Shown piece after piece: positions 1 through 13,253 of a DNA stretch of 64,000 nucleotides. This DNA comes from Trichaptum fuscoviolaceum (taxonomy: Eukaryota; Basidiomycota; Agaricomycetes; Hymenochaetales; Trichaptaceae), in the NCBI GenBank assembly GCA_910574455.1, contig CAJSYZ010000009.1, forward strand, positions 496,001 through 560,000, in the 5' to 3' direction. The notes under the pieces were generated by a model. It was not told where the DNA came from and searched no databases. It saw only the letters and a program-made list of their open reading frames with translations. The translations under genes and the position numbers were made by a program. Position 1 is the first letter of the stretch. Each line of letters opens with the position of its first letter.

Positions 1-1091
1 AATAAGTTCCGAAAGAAGTGACTCTCAATTTCAACTTTCAACAGACGGGTTCGCTAGTCGAATGACAAGTAGATGTACTAGCTCATCTTTGCGTTCCGAA
101 GCTCGTTAACAACTTGAAGGTTTTTAACATAAATTTCGGATGCTTACTTTCAAGTAGTAGTGTTCGAAATTCGAATGAACCAACCGATTGACTAAAGCTA
201 GAGGAACATTAACACAGCTGAACTTGAAGATGATTTTCACGCATGAAATGAGATAAATTTATAGATCGGTAATAATGAGAACACATTGGAGAAAGTCATG
301 GACACGGTGATGTACCTGTAAGACATCAACTAAGTCTGAGACTCTGAGATGACTCGGCCCGCCGGGAGTCTTCGGCAGCAGCCTCAGGCAGCCAGGCTCA
401 GGCTACTAGTATTAGTAGTAAGTGCGTGGAAACATTATACTACTAGTAGTAGTAGATTACTCACAAAATACTAGTACTGCCACTGACACTTCTCTGCCAC
501 GATCATCGACCAACTCATCCCTTGAGATGCCTTTTTAAAAGAATTGGCCCGTATCCCTCAACTCGACGAAATTGCGGGCCCCTAGCTGCTATGCCCTTTC
601 CAACTCGGAGTGAACGAGATCAAAGGACTAATCTTGTCGACGATTGTCTTAGTGTACACTCATTATGTTTAGAACGACAGGACCGGAAGGCCCAGTGAGT
701 CCCTCCTTTCTGTTCAAGCTCTTATTTAATGATTTTATTCATACTATTGTTAGGAGATACTGCGACCTCAGGCCTACCTTTACGGAGTGGATGCGGAAAA
801 TGTGGCTCTCTGATTGGATGAGATGTTCCGACTGACCTGCGTAAGAGCACCTTTAGTACACCGGCGTGCTCAGACGAGAGCCGACATCCGTCATACATTC
901 TGTTATATCTCTATCATATGGGAGTAAGGAAAGCTGAGATTCGTCGCTAATCACATCTATGTTTGGGTATGTGTCGGTGTGACCGTTGATGAGTGTACCT
1001 ACGGCTTTCCAACGGAGCTGTCGGTCGTCTCTCGGTATCAAAGTGAGAGATCCTTATTTATTCTGAAAGACAGACGCTCGATTACTCTTGA
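1..1091. other. Intergenic region upstream of the ABC transporter gene
   Basis: I see no protein-coding gene here. Around 404 to 456 there is a low-complexity stretch of TAGTAG/CTACTA units that can fold back on itself. The only long open frames are short and lack any family resemblance. It should contain the promoter of the transporter that starts at 1092, but I could not pin down a convincing TATA box. Confidence 0.6.
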
Positions 1092-4000
1092 ATGTCTGCG
1101 ATGTCTCCACGCCCGCTGCTGTTTTCCTTACCCCTCTGGTTGATGTATACACCTCTTGCTGCAGTTCTTGCCATCTGCATTTTTGAAAGTGCAGCATCTT
1201 GCTTTCACAAGAAACCTTTGACCTCCCTCATTTCCGTATTTCAACCCTTGCTCTCAATACACGAAGCTGAGGCCCTCGTCAATGGCGAGTCTCTCTCGTC
1301 AGCAAAGATCAAACAGAAAGCTCCCCTACGGTTGACGCTGGCCTTGTCTGTGGTTGCATTTATCGAGACCGTGTTTTGGTCGAGCGGTTTCATCCGATCC
1401 TTTATTCACCAGACCTGCGCGGAGTGGGGACTTTTCGCTCTTGCGTTCAGCTGGATGTACGCCTCCGTCAAACCAGTTCTACGTCCAACATATACTCCGC
1501 CATACGATCTCCTCTTTCTATACCTGACGCTGCAGGTTTCTGGGATTTACCATTTTGGATGTCTTTTGCTTCAGTGGTCACTCGCGGATTCTTCCCCTCC
1601 CGCTACCCTCCTAGCTTTCCACACGCTCAACGTCGCATTTATCTCAACCCTCATCATCATAGTTCTTTCACGGCCGGTCGCAGAGCCTCCTGACGAGCCT
1701 GCGAAGTCCCCAATGCCCTCCGCCCCAGAGAATTCTGCTTCACTATGGAGCTGGTTAACCTACGGCTGGATGAACCCGCTCATCAAACAGGGTACCTACA
1801 ATACGCTGAACGAAGACGATGTCCCGTCACTCAGCGTTACGGGAAGGGCCAAGCCCGTGTTCCTCAAGTTCAATACATTCAACCAAAAATCGCTACCTTG
1901 GAAGTTGTTCATGGCTAACTCATTGGATCTATTGTACGTGACGATAATTTCCCTTTACAATTGTAACCGCTAACCATAAAGTTAGAGTTAATTTCATCGG
2001 AAGCGTTCTTTCCGTAGTATTGAACTACAGCGGTCCGTATTTTTTGAGGTGAGCACGATGACTTCTGTCCTTTACTGCCAGCTTACTGTTTCATAGGAAA
2101 ATCATTCGATCTATGGAAGATATGACTCCCGAAAGGCGCGCCGAAGCATATGTTACGGCCCTTCTGATGCTCGCTTCACAAGTATTGAAAGCAATTGTCG
2201 ATGGACAGCAGCTGTGGGCTTTGCGGCGCGCAGCTACACGCCTTCGCCCTGAGCTCATGTCAGCCATCTACGAAAAGGCGCTCAAGAGGAGAGACTTCTC
2301 GGGCATCACGGGTAAAGCAGCGGGAAAAGTCACAACTGAAGACGACGGGAAGACGAATAAGGGGAAGAAGAAAGGGAAGGCAGATGGAGAATCTGGGGCT
2401 GGTGCAGACATCGGCAAAATCATTAGCCTAATGGCCAGCGACACTAGTGTTGTGAGTTTTCGCGACATTCTCTGCTTCCTTTCGTTAACTATTTAAACTT
2501 TGAGATTGTATCTCTGGTCTCTGGCTTGAACCAAATCTATGGAGCGCCGTTCGGTGAGACGTTGACGTATATGAGCGATTCATCCTTACTCATCGTCTGA
2601 AAAGAAATCATTATCGCTTGCGTGTTTCTCTATCAGTACGTCAAATGTTTCATATGACAAATCTAGGTAACTAACTTTAAATTCTCTCAGACTCATGGGG
2701 TGGTCCGCCTTCGTTGGCTTTGGAGTGATCCTGATTGTATGGCCGCTGAATGTCGCTCTTTCTCGGCGGGCAACGAAAATTAGTAAAGGAACCATGAGTG
2801 CACGCGACAAACGTCTGAGCGTGCTGAATGAACTGATCAATGCAGTACGTATTGTATAGCAAGTATCATTCTCATAACATTTGGTAACTTAGCTATTCAT
2901 TCAGGTCAAGCCCATCAAGTTCTTCGCCTGGGAAGATCGGTGGATCAACCGTGTTTTAGACGCAAGAGAGGCGGAAATGCGCTGGATCAGAAAAGCACGC
3001 ACAAACTCTATCATGTTGCAAGCGTTGTGGACTACCACTCCGATCCTCGTCTCGGTCGTGTCGTTCTTCGTCTATGTCATGAGAAAGAATGACTTTGATG
3101 TCGCAACCGCATTTACTGTCAGCGAAATACATATTTGCAATGGAGAAGCATGCCCACTGACTGTGATTTAGGCCATAACATTATTCACTATGATCAAGCA
3201 ACCTCTAAACACTATTCCGACATGGGTTGTCCAGTTGCTCAGAGTAAGCTTCCCATTCTTGCGCAAACCATGTCCTTCTGATACTTCCTTCAACCAAGAC
3301 TCGCGTCTCTGTTAATCGTATCGAGACATTCTTAGGCGAGGACGAGGTGCCCGAACAGGTCTCCATGTTGAAACGGGCGCAGGACGACCCATCGAAATTT
3401 TCAAGTGACGCACTTGGATTCCGAGATGCCTCTTTCAAATGGAACGCCGTCACGGAGCAGAGCAAGCTCCCCAAGAATGATTCTCCGCACATTTCCCCTG
3501 ACGTGGACGTAGCGAATGGCGCCCCGGAACGCAAGTTCGAGCTACACGACTTGAACGTAATATTTCCGGAGGGGAAGCTGACTGTTGTCACTGGCCCAAC
3601 AGCGAGTGGAAAGACCGCTGTTATCGTGCGTGCTATGCTGTACAAGTCTGACTCATCCGCAACTGACTCAGGGTGCGATTACTTTTTCTTGCCTTAGCTT
3701 GCTTTGCTTGGTGAAATGACGCTTTTACCTGGGGGTGACATCTTGCTTCCAAAGGAACCAGGAATGGCTGATGAGCATGGGCTGACACGATCCATCTCAT
3801 ACGCCGCTCAGAGCCCTTGGCTGCAACACATGACAATCAAAGATAACATCCTTTTCGGAAGTCCATTCCACGAGGAGCGTTACAAGCAGGTCATCGAGTG
3901 TTGTGCGCTATTGCCTGATCTTCAGATTCTCGAGGACGGGGATGAGACAGAGATCGGCGCGCGAGGTATAAACCTTTCAGGAGGACAAAAAGCAAGGTAA

Positions 4001-6809
4001 GATGGTATTCTTATACTCTCGACTATAAGTTATGAAACCATCATCCCAGAGTTGCACTGGCTCGCGCAGCGTATGCGAGGACGAAGTACGTCCTTCTTGA
4101 TGACCCTCTCAGTGCAGTCGTACGTCCGTATGCTATTTCCCTAGTTGAATCTGATTTGATTGATCTTGCTTACAGGACAGTCCAACAGCTCGTCATCTTT
4201 ATGAGAAACTACTGTGCGGACCTATAATGCAGCATAGGACAATAGTGAGTCTCTTGACCTAATCTTCCTCGGTGCAGTTCCTAACGAGTGATACTTTGGG
4301 AAGATCCTGGTCACTCATCATGTGGACCTCGTCCTCCCTCGTGCATATTATCTTATTCGCATGAACAATGGTAGAATTGATTTACAAGGAGAGATCACAG
4401 ATCTCCAGAAGAGCGGGGAAATTGGTCCAGTCTTAGCGAACGACACTTTCGAGAATGAGAAACACTTAGATACTGATATCAGGATGGAGCCCAAAGCTAC
4501 GGAGACGCCGATTGCGGATTCTATACCGAAGACGATCAAAGGGACGACTCCATCGAAGCTTGTCGAAGCGGAGGCCCGAGAAGTAGGCAGAATCAGGTGG
4601 TCAATTTATAGGGCTTATCTGAAAGCTTCATTGTATGTGTGGTACACCCTGAGCTGCTCATGTCTGCTAAAATTTCTTATGAAGCCCATACAAAGTCTGG
4701 GCGGTAGCGTTGTTGGTGACAGCGCTGATACAAGGAGTTGGATTCATAGAGAAGTTCTGGATCAAGGTCAGTGTCTTTTTACATTAAAGTCGTCTGTTAC
4801 TAATGTAAAGATAGACATGGGGAGAAGCGTATGGGAAGGAAGCTTCACCGTCGAGCGACGCTTACCAGACATTGGATACCTTCAATCAAGTCTTGTTGAG
4901 CGGCCCATCGATTGAAGTTCAAGGTCTTCCATCCGCTGAAGCTCATCCTCTATTCTATGTGGGTGTATACGCCCTGATCGGGCTCATTACAGTCATACTC
5001 AGTGTCCTGGCTTCATCGTTCCAATACATTGGGTCCATACGGGCATCCCGAAAACTCTTCAGGCAGCTTCTCAACTCCATCGTGCACGCGACAATGCGGT
5101 GGCACGACACCACGCCTACAGGTCGTATCCTGAACAGGTTTAGCAAGGATATCGAGATAATCGACGCTAGCATCTCGGGCTCATTCCGATCAGTCTACAC
5201 AACCATTGCGAGCTTCGTAACGTCCATGGTCATCGTCATCGCGGTGTTCCCCCCTTTCGTCTTCCCCGCTGTGCTAATCGGGTACTTGTACTATCGGGTG
5301 GCGATTGGGTATCTGAATACAAGTCGGCATCTGAGAAGGATGGAATCGACGACCCGTTCTCCTATCTTCTCAGGCTTTGGAGAGCTTCTAGATGGGATTG
5401 TCACCGTCCGTGCTTTTTCAGTCGAACAACGCTTTTTAAATGATTTACATACAAGAGTTGATCTGACGCTGGTAAGAGCGCTCCTCTAATTGTTGACTAT
5501 AATATTCTGAACATGAGTTTCTCTTACAGAAAATGTTTTACTACTTCTGGATGACAAACCGGTGGCTTCTGCTCAACTTTGATTGCCTCGGAGCGCTCGC
5601 AGTCTTTTCCACTACGATCTTCGCTCTATCGTTGCACAGTAATGACTCCGAAAACTGGGCCGGGTGGGCAGCGTTGTGTATCACAAGTGCGATGACATTT
5701 ACCTCCAGGATCTACTGGGCTTGCCGATACTGGACGCGTCTAGAACTGGATCTGAACTCGGTCGAACGCATTGTTGAGTATCTGGAGATTCCGCAAGAGC
5801 CGGCCTCAATCATCGAGGGCCACCGTCCGCCTGCGTACTGGCCATCGGCTACAGGACCCAACAGCGAAGTCATGTTGCTCGTTCAAGACTTAGAGGTTCG
5901 GTACGCCCCGAATTTGCCATCTGTATTATCAAACATCTCGTTCTCTGTGAAAGCTACAGAGCGTATCGGCATTGTCGGAAGGACTGGGAGCGGGAAGAGT
6001 ACCCTCGCGATGAGCATCTTGCGTTTCATCGACCCCGTGCACGGCAAGATCGTCATTGATGGGATTGACATCTCGGAGATTGGCATATATGACTTGCGTT
6101 CGCGCCTAACATTCATCCCCCAGGATGCTACGCTATTCTCTGGCTCCATCAAAGACAATATCGATCCATTTGGGGACTATAGTGAAGCGGAGTGCTTGGA
6201 TGCATTGCGGAGAGTCCACATGATTACGGACGAAGCTGAAGAAATTGCAGAAGCTCTCGAGCAACCCGCAGCTGGCGAGTCTGTGTCCACTGTGTCAGAC
6301 GGAGCGTCGTTGCTATCAGGAACGACACTGTCCAACTCTACTCACAAGGTGACAAAGCTATCCTTGACCACTGAAGTTAGCGCGGGTGGTATGAACTTCA
6401 GTGCCGGACAAAGGCAGCTCATTGCTATGGCTCGCGCTATTCTCCGGCAGAGTAACATCGTTATATTGGATGAAGCGACAAGCAGCATTGACTTTGAGAC
6501 TGACAACAAGATACAGACGGCGATCCGTGAGGAGTTCAAGAGTTCACTCCTGCTAACCAGTAAGTACTTGTGTCCATCCCCATGCTAGTGTTTCTTTGAT
6601 TCAATTATTTGGAAGTTGCACACAGGCTTATGACAGTCATTGACTACGACCGCCTTCTCGTGTTGGATGCCGGTCGTCTCGTTGAGTTTGACACTCCTTA
6701 CAACCTTATAAAGAGAGAGGGCGGAGTGTTCAGAGACATGTGCGCCAAGAGTGGAAGCTTCTTGGAGCTAGAACGAATTGCGAAGGAAAAGGTTGTAGAC
6801 GAGCATTAG
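1092..6809 (+). CDS. ABCC-type (MRP/YCF1-like) full-length ABC transporter
   Basis: A plus-strand gene with more than ten exons encodes a full ABC transporter of the C subfamily, which pumps drugs, conjugates or metabolites across the plasma or vacuolar membrane using ATP. Exon 1 (1092-1933) carries hydrophobic N-terminal helices and the typical block SLWSWLTYGWMNPLIKQGTY. The first transmembrane domain runs over 1986-3250. The first nucleotide-binding domain has Walker A GPTASGKT near 3594, signature LSGGQKAR near 3976 and Walker B YVLLDDPLSAVD near 4090. The second transmembrane domain is at about 4680-5750. The second nucleotide-binding domain has GRTGSGKST near 5980, FSAGQRQL near 6400 and IVILDEATSSID near 6457. 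The frame closes at 6809 after AKEKVVDEH. Both ATP sites keep their catalytic motifs and no lesion was seen, so the gene is probably functional. The substrate cannot be told. Confidence 0.93.
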
Positions 6810-7404
6810 TCATTACCTCCGAGAATTCGACTGAGCTAGAGCGGTAAATGTTCACGCCATATGAAGCCTGAGTACGGTCATATACACACATACAGTAGGA
6901 CAGTAAAATTTCTTGGCAAGCATAATTATTCCTGTCCTCCCACCTAGAGTGATGTGTCCAAAGCACGGTAGTAAATTGGTGGTGATTCAAAGCGCAAAGA
7001 CATGGACTACTCCGAGTCGTACAAAGTGCCAGTGCTGCCACTGGCACTGCATTCAAGTTGATGACATAATTCGAAAAGATTGTCGCGTCGAATCTCGATC
7101 GCCGTGCCGCACAACCGCGACGAACACGATCTGGCGACGACGACAACGATTAGCTTCACGACGACAACGACGATATCTGAGGGCAAAGCTTGCTAGACTG
7201 TTTTTAATCCCACTATTCCGACTCTTGTTCATCGACTACGCCGCAGTTGTGTGCGGTAGATCTACGCTTATCACAAAATCATATCGCTCTTCAGATTTGC
7301 GTGAACGACGAAGGAGTATAAAGGATTTCTACTATCTTGTGAGTCTAAAGTCTATAGCTACGAGACTTGTTGCTTACCTGTCAGAGATTTATCCTAGATT
7401 TATC

Positions 7405-9563
7405 ATGACCTCGCGTAAAAATGCCGAAGACCCGTTCTCATTCCTTACTTCACCACTCCCACCTACAACTACTTCGAGGGAAAGAGAATCGATATTCCAA
7501 CCTATGAAGCCTTCAGAATCAATAATGTTCTCGAACAAGGTGACTAGCAAAGCACCTCATAGGCGAGAAGATTCCGCAGGTTCCGACTTTGGTGCATTTG
7601 TATCGGGAACAGGGGTAGCCTCCCACCCTTTAAGCGGATCGACCCCTTCGTCTCCTTCTGCGCCCCGTCAATCAAGTGACATGAATAGATCTAATGCAAC
7701 AATGGGATCATCGTCGATGGACGGAATGGCAGTAAGCCCATTCGCTGGTGTCTTCTCATCCTCAGCGAGAGAGCGAGCAGAGCAAAATCAGCAACGCGTT
7801 TTGAATGAACACAATGTAGACGTAGATGATCCGCTTGGATGGTTAGGGTACCCCACTTCTTCTACTGCGTCTTCAAATACAGAAACACCAAGGGAGAGCG
7901 ACTTCAATCCTAAAGATGAGGGTTTGTCCAGAGTAGATGAGGAATCGTTAGTCGAGGCACTAGCAGAACAATCTTTGATCGATCTGTCAACGCCTCCGGT
8001 ATCCACATCTACTGCTCCTCCAATCCTTTCAAACCTTAAACCTCCAACCGCTCAACATGAACCAGAAGTGCCATTCTTGCCTATCACCACTGCACCGTTG
8101 CCCATTCCTACGCCTCATCTTCCCCGAACGTCCTCAGACAACTCCCTCCACCTCGGCCACGATCGTTCACAGTCACGTTCTCCCCCTCGTCCGAACATGC
8201 ATCGCTCACCCACAAGCACAAGCACCCTCTCGCGTGGTTGGATGTCCTCCCTTCTCTCTACTTCCCGTGCCTCGCCGGCGCGCACGTCCTCTCCCTCAGC
8301 CGCAGGCTTAGCCGTACCCCTCTCCCGATCACCTTCCATCGAGTCTGGCTCCGAGTCATCTCGGTCTGGATCCCGCTCCGCCGGAGGCCATGAGGGTGGT
8401 TCAGAACATGGTGCACCCATGTCCCCCACTGAAGAATCCTTACATTCCCTTTTCGCTCGTGCCCAACATGCTTCAACCCTTCCGCTCCCCTCCCTCACTT
8501 CGTTACCCTCTCTCGCCAACCTGCACTCTCCTTTTTCTACAATCCGAAGCCGAGTCGGGACTGCTGCTCATACCCGTTCGGCAACTGAACCCGCTTCAGT
8601 CGCTTCTTCTACCACGTCACCGTTCGCCCCGCATACCTATACACCCCCGTCCGGCGCCCCCGGATTCGCCGGAGATCATAACTGGAATTCTGGTGGGTTT
8701 GAGTATGATGCAATCGTCGAGAAAAAGAATGTCAAGCTCGTTGGCCGGAAAGAAGGCACGGAAGCTGTTTTGGACACTAAATTGGCTGGGCTTGTGAGCT
8801 AGACTCATTTTATATTTTAGTCAATTTTCTGACTGGTAGCTTCCGCTAGCTCCGACCGCATCTTCCTGCTCTTGCTCGACTACCGTCAACTTGGACCCTT
8901 CTCTATTCACTAGACCAACATGGTATTAGCTTGAACACTCTTTACACACGATGTGACGTTCCCTTACCCTCAGGTAATATACTCAATACTTTTTATTTCT
9001 TTCCATGCTAACCTCTTTCCCCCTAACCAAAGTAGGTGGGAAGATTCCCCCAGGAACGCACGGCCAACTTCTAATAGTGCAAGATGTTGAAGGCGGGGTC
9101 TTCGGTGCGTGGATCAGTGAAGGCGTCCATCTCAGCCACGGCGTTTATTATGGTGGAGGCGATTCGTATGTACTATGCCTTCTATCGTGAGTGTAACTCG
9201 CTAACTCTCAGTAATCTATAGGTTCCTCTGGCGCCTGACATCAAGTGACGAACTGGACATCTTCAAATGGACGGGCAGGAACAATTACGTGGCTCTCTGT
9301 TCTCCGCAATACGTTTCTTTTGGCGGAGGGTGATTACAATTTCATGCTCTTGATTTGACTGATCTCTAATCTACGGCGCATTCATTAGTGATGGCCATTA
9401 CGGTCTCTACATATCCTCATCCTTGATCTCTGGCACAACCGCTCCGTGTCCTACCTTCGGCAATACCGTTCTCTGTGCGCATGACGAACACCGCAGCAAA
9501 GGACCTGGTGGAATGGAATCCTTCGACTGTGTTGGCCTTGAAGTATGGGGTGTCGGACCTTGA
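7405..9563 (+). CDS. TLDc-domain (OXR1-type) protein
   Basis: Five exons (7405-8793, 8850-8973, 9036-9165, 9222-9329, 9389-9563) join in phase to about 641 residues. The first ~460 residues are low-complexity, rich in Ser, Pro and Thr and probably disordered. The C-terminal third is a TLDc domain. It starts at LRPHLPALARLPSTWTLLYS, continues with LDQHGISLNTLYTRC and VEGGVFGAWISE, and ends with the family's typical GLEVWGVGP. TLDc proteins (OXR1, NCOA7, yeast Oxr1) protect against oxidative stress and bind the V-ATPase. I chose the ATG at 7405 (MTSRKNAEDPFSFL) because upstream codons look non-coding and contain CGA/ACG-rich simple sequence typical of a leader. The gene lies 595 bases past the transporter on the same strand. 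The family call is firm, the exact role is inferred. Confidence 0.9.
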
Positions 9564-10137
9564 GCGGCTGAGTGTTCGAATCTGCTTTTCTCGGTTCGCT
9601 TGATCATTATCTTCAAATTCGGGCGCCCTCTGTGAATATAGGACTTAATTCGCTTTGTTCTGGCCACGACCGCACTGTACCTTTATCCTGTATTCCGTAC
9701 TATCGCATCTCACATCTGCAAGGACCTGTAGTGTATCTCTGTAGCATCTTCATCACCAGTCTCGATAATTATGTATTGCCAGGAAACCCCTTCATCACTT
9801 CACTCACTGACAGAGCCTGGCGACAGAAGTGAGAAATTGGGGCGTTCCGTACATACTAAATAGCATGTATACGCATTAAATTCACAGAAAGGCACCCAGT
9901 GCGTAACGAATGTCTAGACAATCCGACCAAAAAGTGGTGAAGCATAAATACGGTTTGTACATACATATGTATACACGTACGATAGATATTCATCAAGAAA
10001 AAGAAAACAGGAGTGAATTCGTTGGTATCGCAACGACAGCAAGACGTTAACGGGCCGGTGCGTATTATGGGAAGTGTTAGAAGTGATTGGTGTTCCGTCA
10101 TGCACTCCTATAGTGTGAGTAAATGCTATCAGCCTTT

Positions 10138-10990
10138 CTAGATAGACAATGTACTATGTATATAACAATTGACGTACGGTCCAGCCTCATTTTCGACATT
10201 TTGCGCTCGAGACCCCGAGATTGAACTAGCTTTCCGCTCGTTCTCGTCTGACACCCACTTTCCCGAAGTCATCGCCCATTGGTGCTTCTCTTCCCGACGT
10301 TTACGCCTTCGTTCGCGCGACATCATGAGCCAGAGAATCAGCTGGTGTAAATATTTTGGAGATCCAATGTATGAGGTAAACTGAAAGGATATTAATGTAA
10401 AAGAAGAGTTTGGAAACATACCGCTGCGAGGACAAGAATTCCGACTACGCTTCCGACGATGGCGCCAACCATGCTATGCGGAGTTGCGACACCGGAATCC
10501 GACGAGCCTGAGGTTGAAGTCGAATCGGGAAGAGTCGTAGTCGGAGAGGGCATGGCCTCAGAGGCGGGACTGCATTAAGAGGAGCCAGGTCAGTAATCGA
10601 TCTTCAACAGATTAGATTGATGTTATACATCGGCGTCATATACGTTCCGCCTCCCGTCGGATATATTTTGAAGCACTGAGCACCTGTGGCTTGAGGTCTA
10701 TGGATACAGATAGTGTCAGCGTACCTCTGCTATTGATCAGATAATAAGCGCACGCACACAGATGGTGTCGAGTATGTGATGCTATTGCTGACGCTGTATA
10801 CCCAACATTCCGTCACGGTCTGCGTCAGTGTCGGTACCCCCGTCGCGCTGCTAAACGAGTCCGTCATCGTGCTATATCATGTTATGCACATCCATTGGAG
10901 TAAGGCGTTCGGAAAATCAGCAGATTAGTTATGAGGATTAAAGAAAAGAGGTACGGACGGAGGTCGAGATGAAGACGATTAGGTTAAGTA
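10138..10990 (-). CDS. Small single-pass membrane protein with Ser/Thr-rich ectodomain (5' end unresolved)
   Basis: At least four minus-strand exons can be joined in phase. They give a short extracellular part with cysteines (TVTECWVYSVSNS, then GAQCFKIYPTGGG), a Ser/Thr/Pro-rich linker (about 10500-10570), one transmembrane helix (MVGAIVGSVVGILVLAA joined to LILWLMM) and a basic cytosolic flank RERRRKRREEK. A tail of about 45 residues ends at 10138. The helix is split by an intron, and joining at CAG near 10347 restores a continuous membrane span followed by positive charges, as expected for a type I protein. A hydrophobic stretch near 10955-10990 (LLNLIVFISTSV) may be the signal peptide, but I could not find an in-phase ATG. 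The architecture resembles fungal cell-surface sensors or Mid2-like proteins, but no family is recognised. Confidence 0.55.
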
Positions 10991-13253
10991 GAGACGGCGG
11001 CCTTATTCAAAGATGACTGAACTGATGAAGGGACGGTGTTTCAACGAGATCATCGGATAGGGCAGAGCCCTCCTTGATATATATGCCTTGCCTTGCTGGC
11101 CACTCCGGATTTTCCGATACTTCCTTATCCAACGCACGAACAGCTTCGAGCCCCGTCCACGTCTCTGCAGACCGGCGATCAAAATAGATCGACAGGGGCC
11201 CCTGTGGCGGTAGAGTCACAAGCCTCGCGAATGTATTCAAAAGCTCATAATATCATTGAAATGCTAATCGTGATGACGCAGTGGTGATAGATAGCTAGGT
11301 TGGAAGATCAAAAGCGTAGATATTTGGGTTCTTGGCAAGATCAATACATTCAACTAGTCATGGTGTTGGTCGCAAAAATCATCTGTCCTTGATAGTTTAA
11401 TTCACGTTTCTGTTCACGTCAGTACCCAGGAGGTTGACTCACATATGTCAGTTTGCGAAGGCGGGCACCTCAGATCCAGATGCAAAATCATCTTGCACAT
11501 ACGGGGAAACTTTGAGGGTGCCAGCGATTCAAGAAAGAGCGCGTGCCAGCTCTTTGCCTATCCGACGTTTCCCCGATCGCATCTCCGTTATTTGAATATT
11601 TTATTTTAAGGGAAAGGTTATGAGAGCCTGAGAGGCTAGTAAGGAGTTCGGTCAGCTAAACATCGCAGATTACGAGTTGGACCAAGGACCAAAGACAAGA
11701 GTAGTAATAAGCTATAAATACATTCTATAGTATCGGAGTTTCAACCTTAATCAAAATGACGTAGTTTTGTTGTGCTTGTGCAGAAATACTATATAACGTC
11801 GTGGACGACAGAAAATCCCCCGTTCGCTCTCTCTCAATAACCACCACCTTACCCACAGCGCGTATACTATGGTCCCTCGCATACTCCGCAGACCTTGGAA
11901 ACTCAGCTTAAGCATTCTGAATATACATATTACCTATCTGGCAACTTCTGCTCTTAGCTCCGTTTGAAACTCTCTGGTTCGGCTTTCTGGATCTGCGCAA
12001 CTACATCCTTTCGCTCAAATATTTGGCCCTCGTGTGAAGGCGCCTTAGCGTTCTGCCGGGTCCACTTAGGATGCGGCCGAAGGGATGTAGCCGCGCTAAT
12101 TTCGATGGCTGACAGATCTGCTGGCGACACATGCACTCTGTGAGCTGGCTGTATGCGCTTGACTACTTCGAATCTCTGTGCAGTACGTCATCTACAGAAA
12201 CTAAGGTAAACCTTCTCTATAATTAACGCTGCGCTGATCCTCTGTAGGCCTCATTGGCTTGAAAGCGGGGATACATAAGTTGCCTCTTCTATCACCTTTG
12301 AAACACATATACCGAATTTGTTGAAGCTGTTGGTAGCAACTAGCGCAGACACCGCTATTCCTTACAGCTACAGGTAGACTCGTTTACTATTGCTACCTCT
12401 AGCCGTGAATTCGATGCCTTGGTACCTAAGCTCAGGATAATCGCTGGTGTCTGGATATATCTCAGGTGTTGCTCAGATCCCCAACTATTTGTGATTACTT
12501 ACAATGTTCGACATCAACGGATCCTTGCTCAACATCTCTAATGCCTAGATTACTATACTGCTCTACTAATTGGCTGCTTTCCGTTGTTTAAGGGTGTCAA
12601 GTAGAGAATGCGCGTAGACGGTGACATCTCCGCCTACTTACTCTAACCCGTCTCGCAGCGGGGACGCGAACCGTGATGGTATTTACTACAAGCTACCGCT
12701 GACCTTGGCCAGGAAAGACACAGACACCATCATATTCTCATGCAAGACTTGTACCGTCGAAAACTTGACCAACTTGAAGTTGTGTGTAACAAGCGGCTAG
12801 ACGATACTCTTTTTACTTCGCTATTGCTGACGCTGCCTACTCAGGTGCCGCTATTGGTACGCGCGAGATGCTCATTCTATCCTTAGGTTTAAAGGAGCCA
12901 ACAGTACATCTAGACAAATTCGCGGTATGCCCGGAGCCCGTCCAACTTGCGCCAAGATTCACGATCTACTACATACATTCGGGCAGTGACCCCGGTGCGG
13001 GCCGTGCGGCCCCGGGTTTCGGGTAGCTGTGGGTGCGGCCTGGTAGCAGCCCTATTTAGGGCCCGCTCGGTAGCACGGATTAGCTTGCCACCGGGAAGGA
13101 TCTTGCAGATGGGAAAGTTTCTAAGCACTGTGACGGCAAATTCATGAGGCCGGACGCGAATCAACCTCCCGTAAACTACTACTGGTATTACGACGCCTCC
13201 GAATCAAACAACTCTTCGATTCGTGACCTTCGAAGTGACCTTTTGTCTCCAAA
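10991..13253. other. Gene-poor stretch before the F-box-like gene
   Basis: No gene could be supported. A GC-rich patch near 12980-13080 differs in base composition from its AT-rich surroundings and may be an old insertion or decayed coding sequence. Minus-strand open frames at 11007-11240 and 12910-13164 show no recognisable family. The plus-strand codons near 11960-12035 read like a short leucine-rich peptide, but stops follow at once. Confidence 0.4.

Noticed and set aside
8115..8519. Long minus-strand frame inside the TLDc gene
   Set aside because: It mirrors the Ser/Pro-rich coding exon of the plus-strand gene and has no family features.
9572..9832. Frame containing GTTCGAATC, considered as a tRNA T-arm
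   Set aside because: No acceptor, D-arm or anticodon stem could be drawn around it.
10786..12840. 14-base match GCTATTGCTGACGCTG at 10784 and 12823
   Set aside because: The flanks do not align, so it is probably chance.
12910..13164. GC-rich minus-strand frame, considered as a retroelement remnant
   Set aside because: No motif of gag, RT or integrase could be found.
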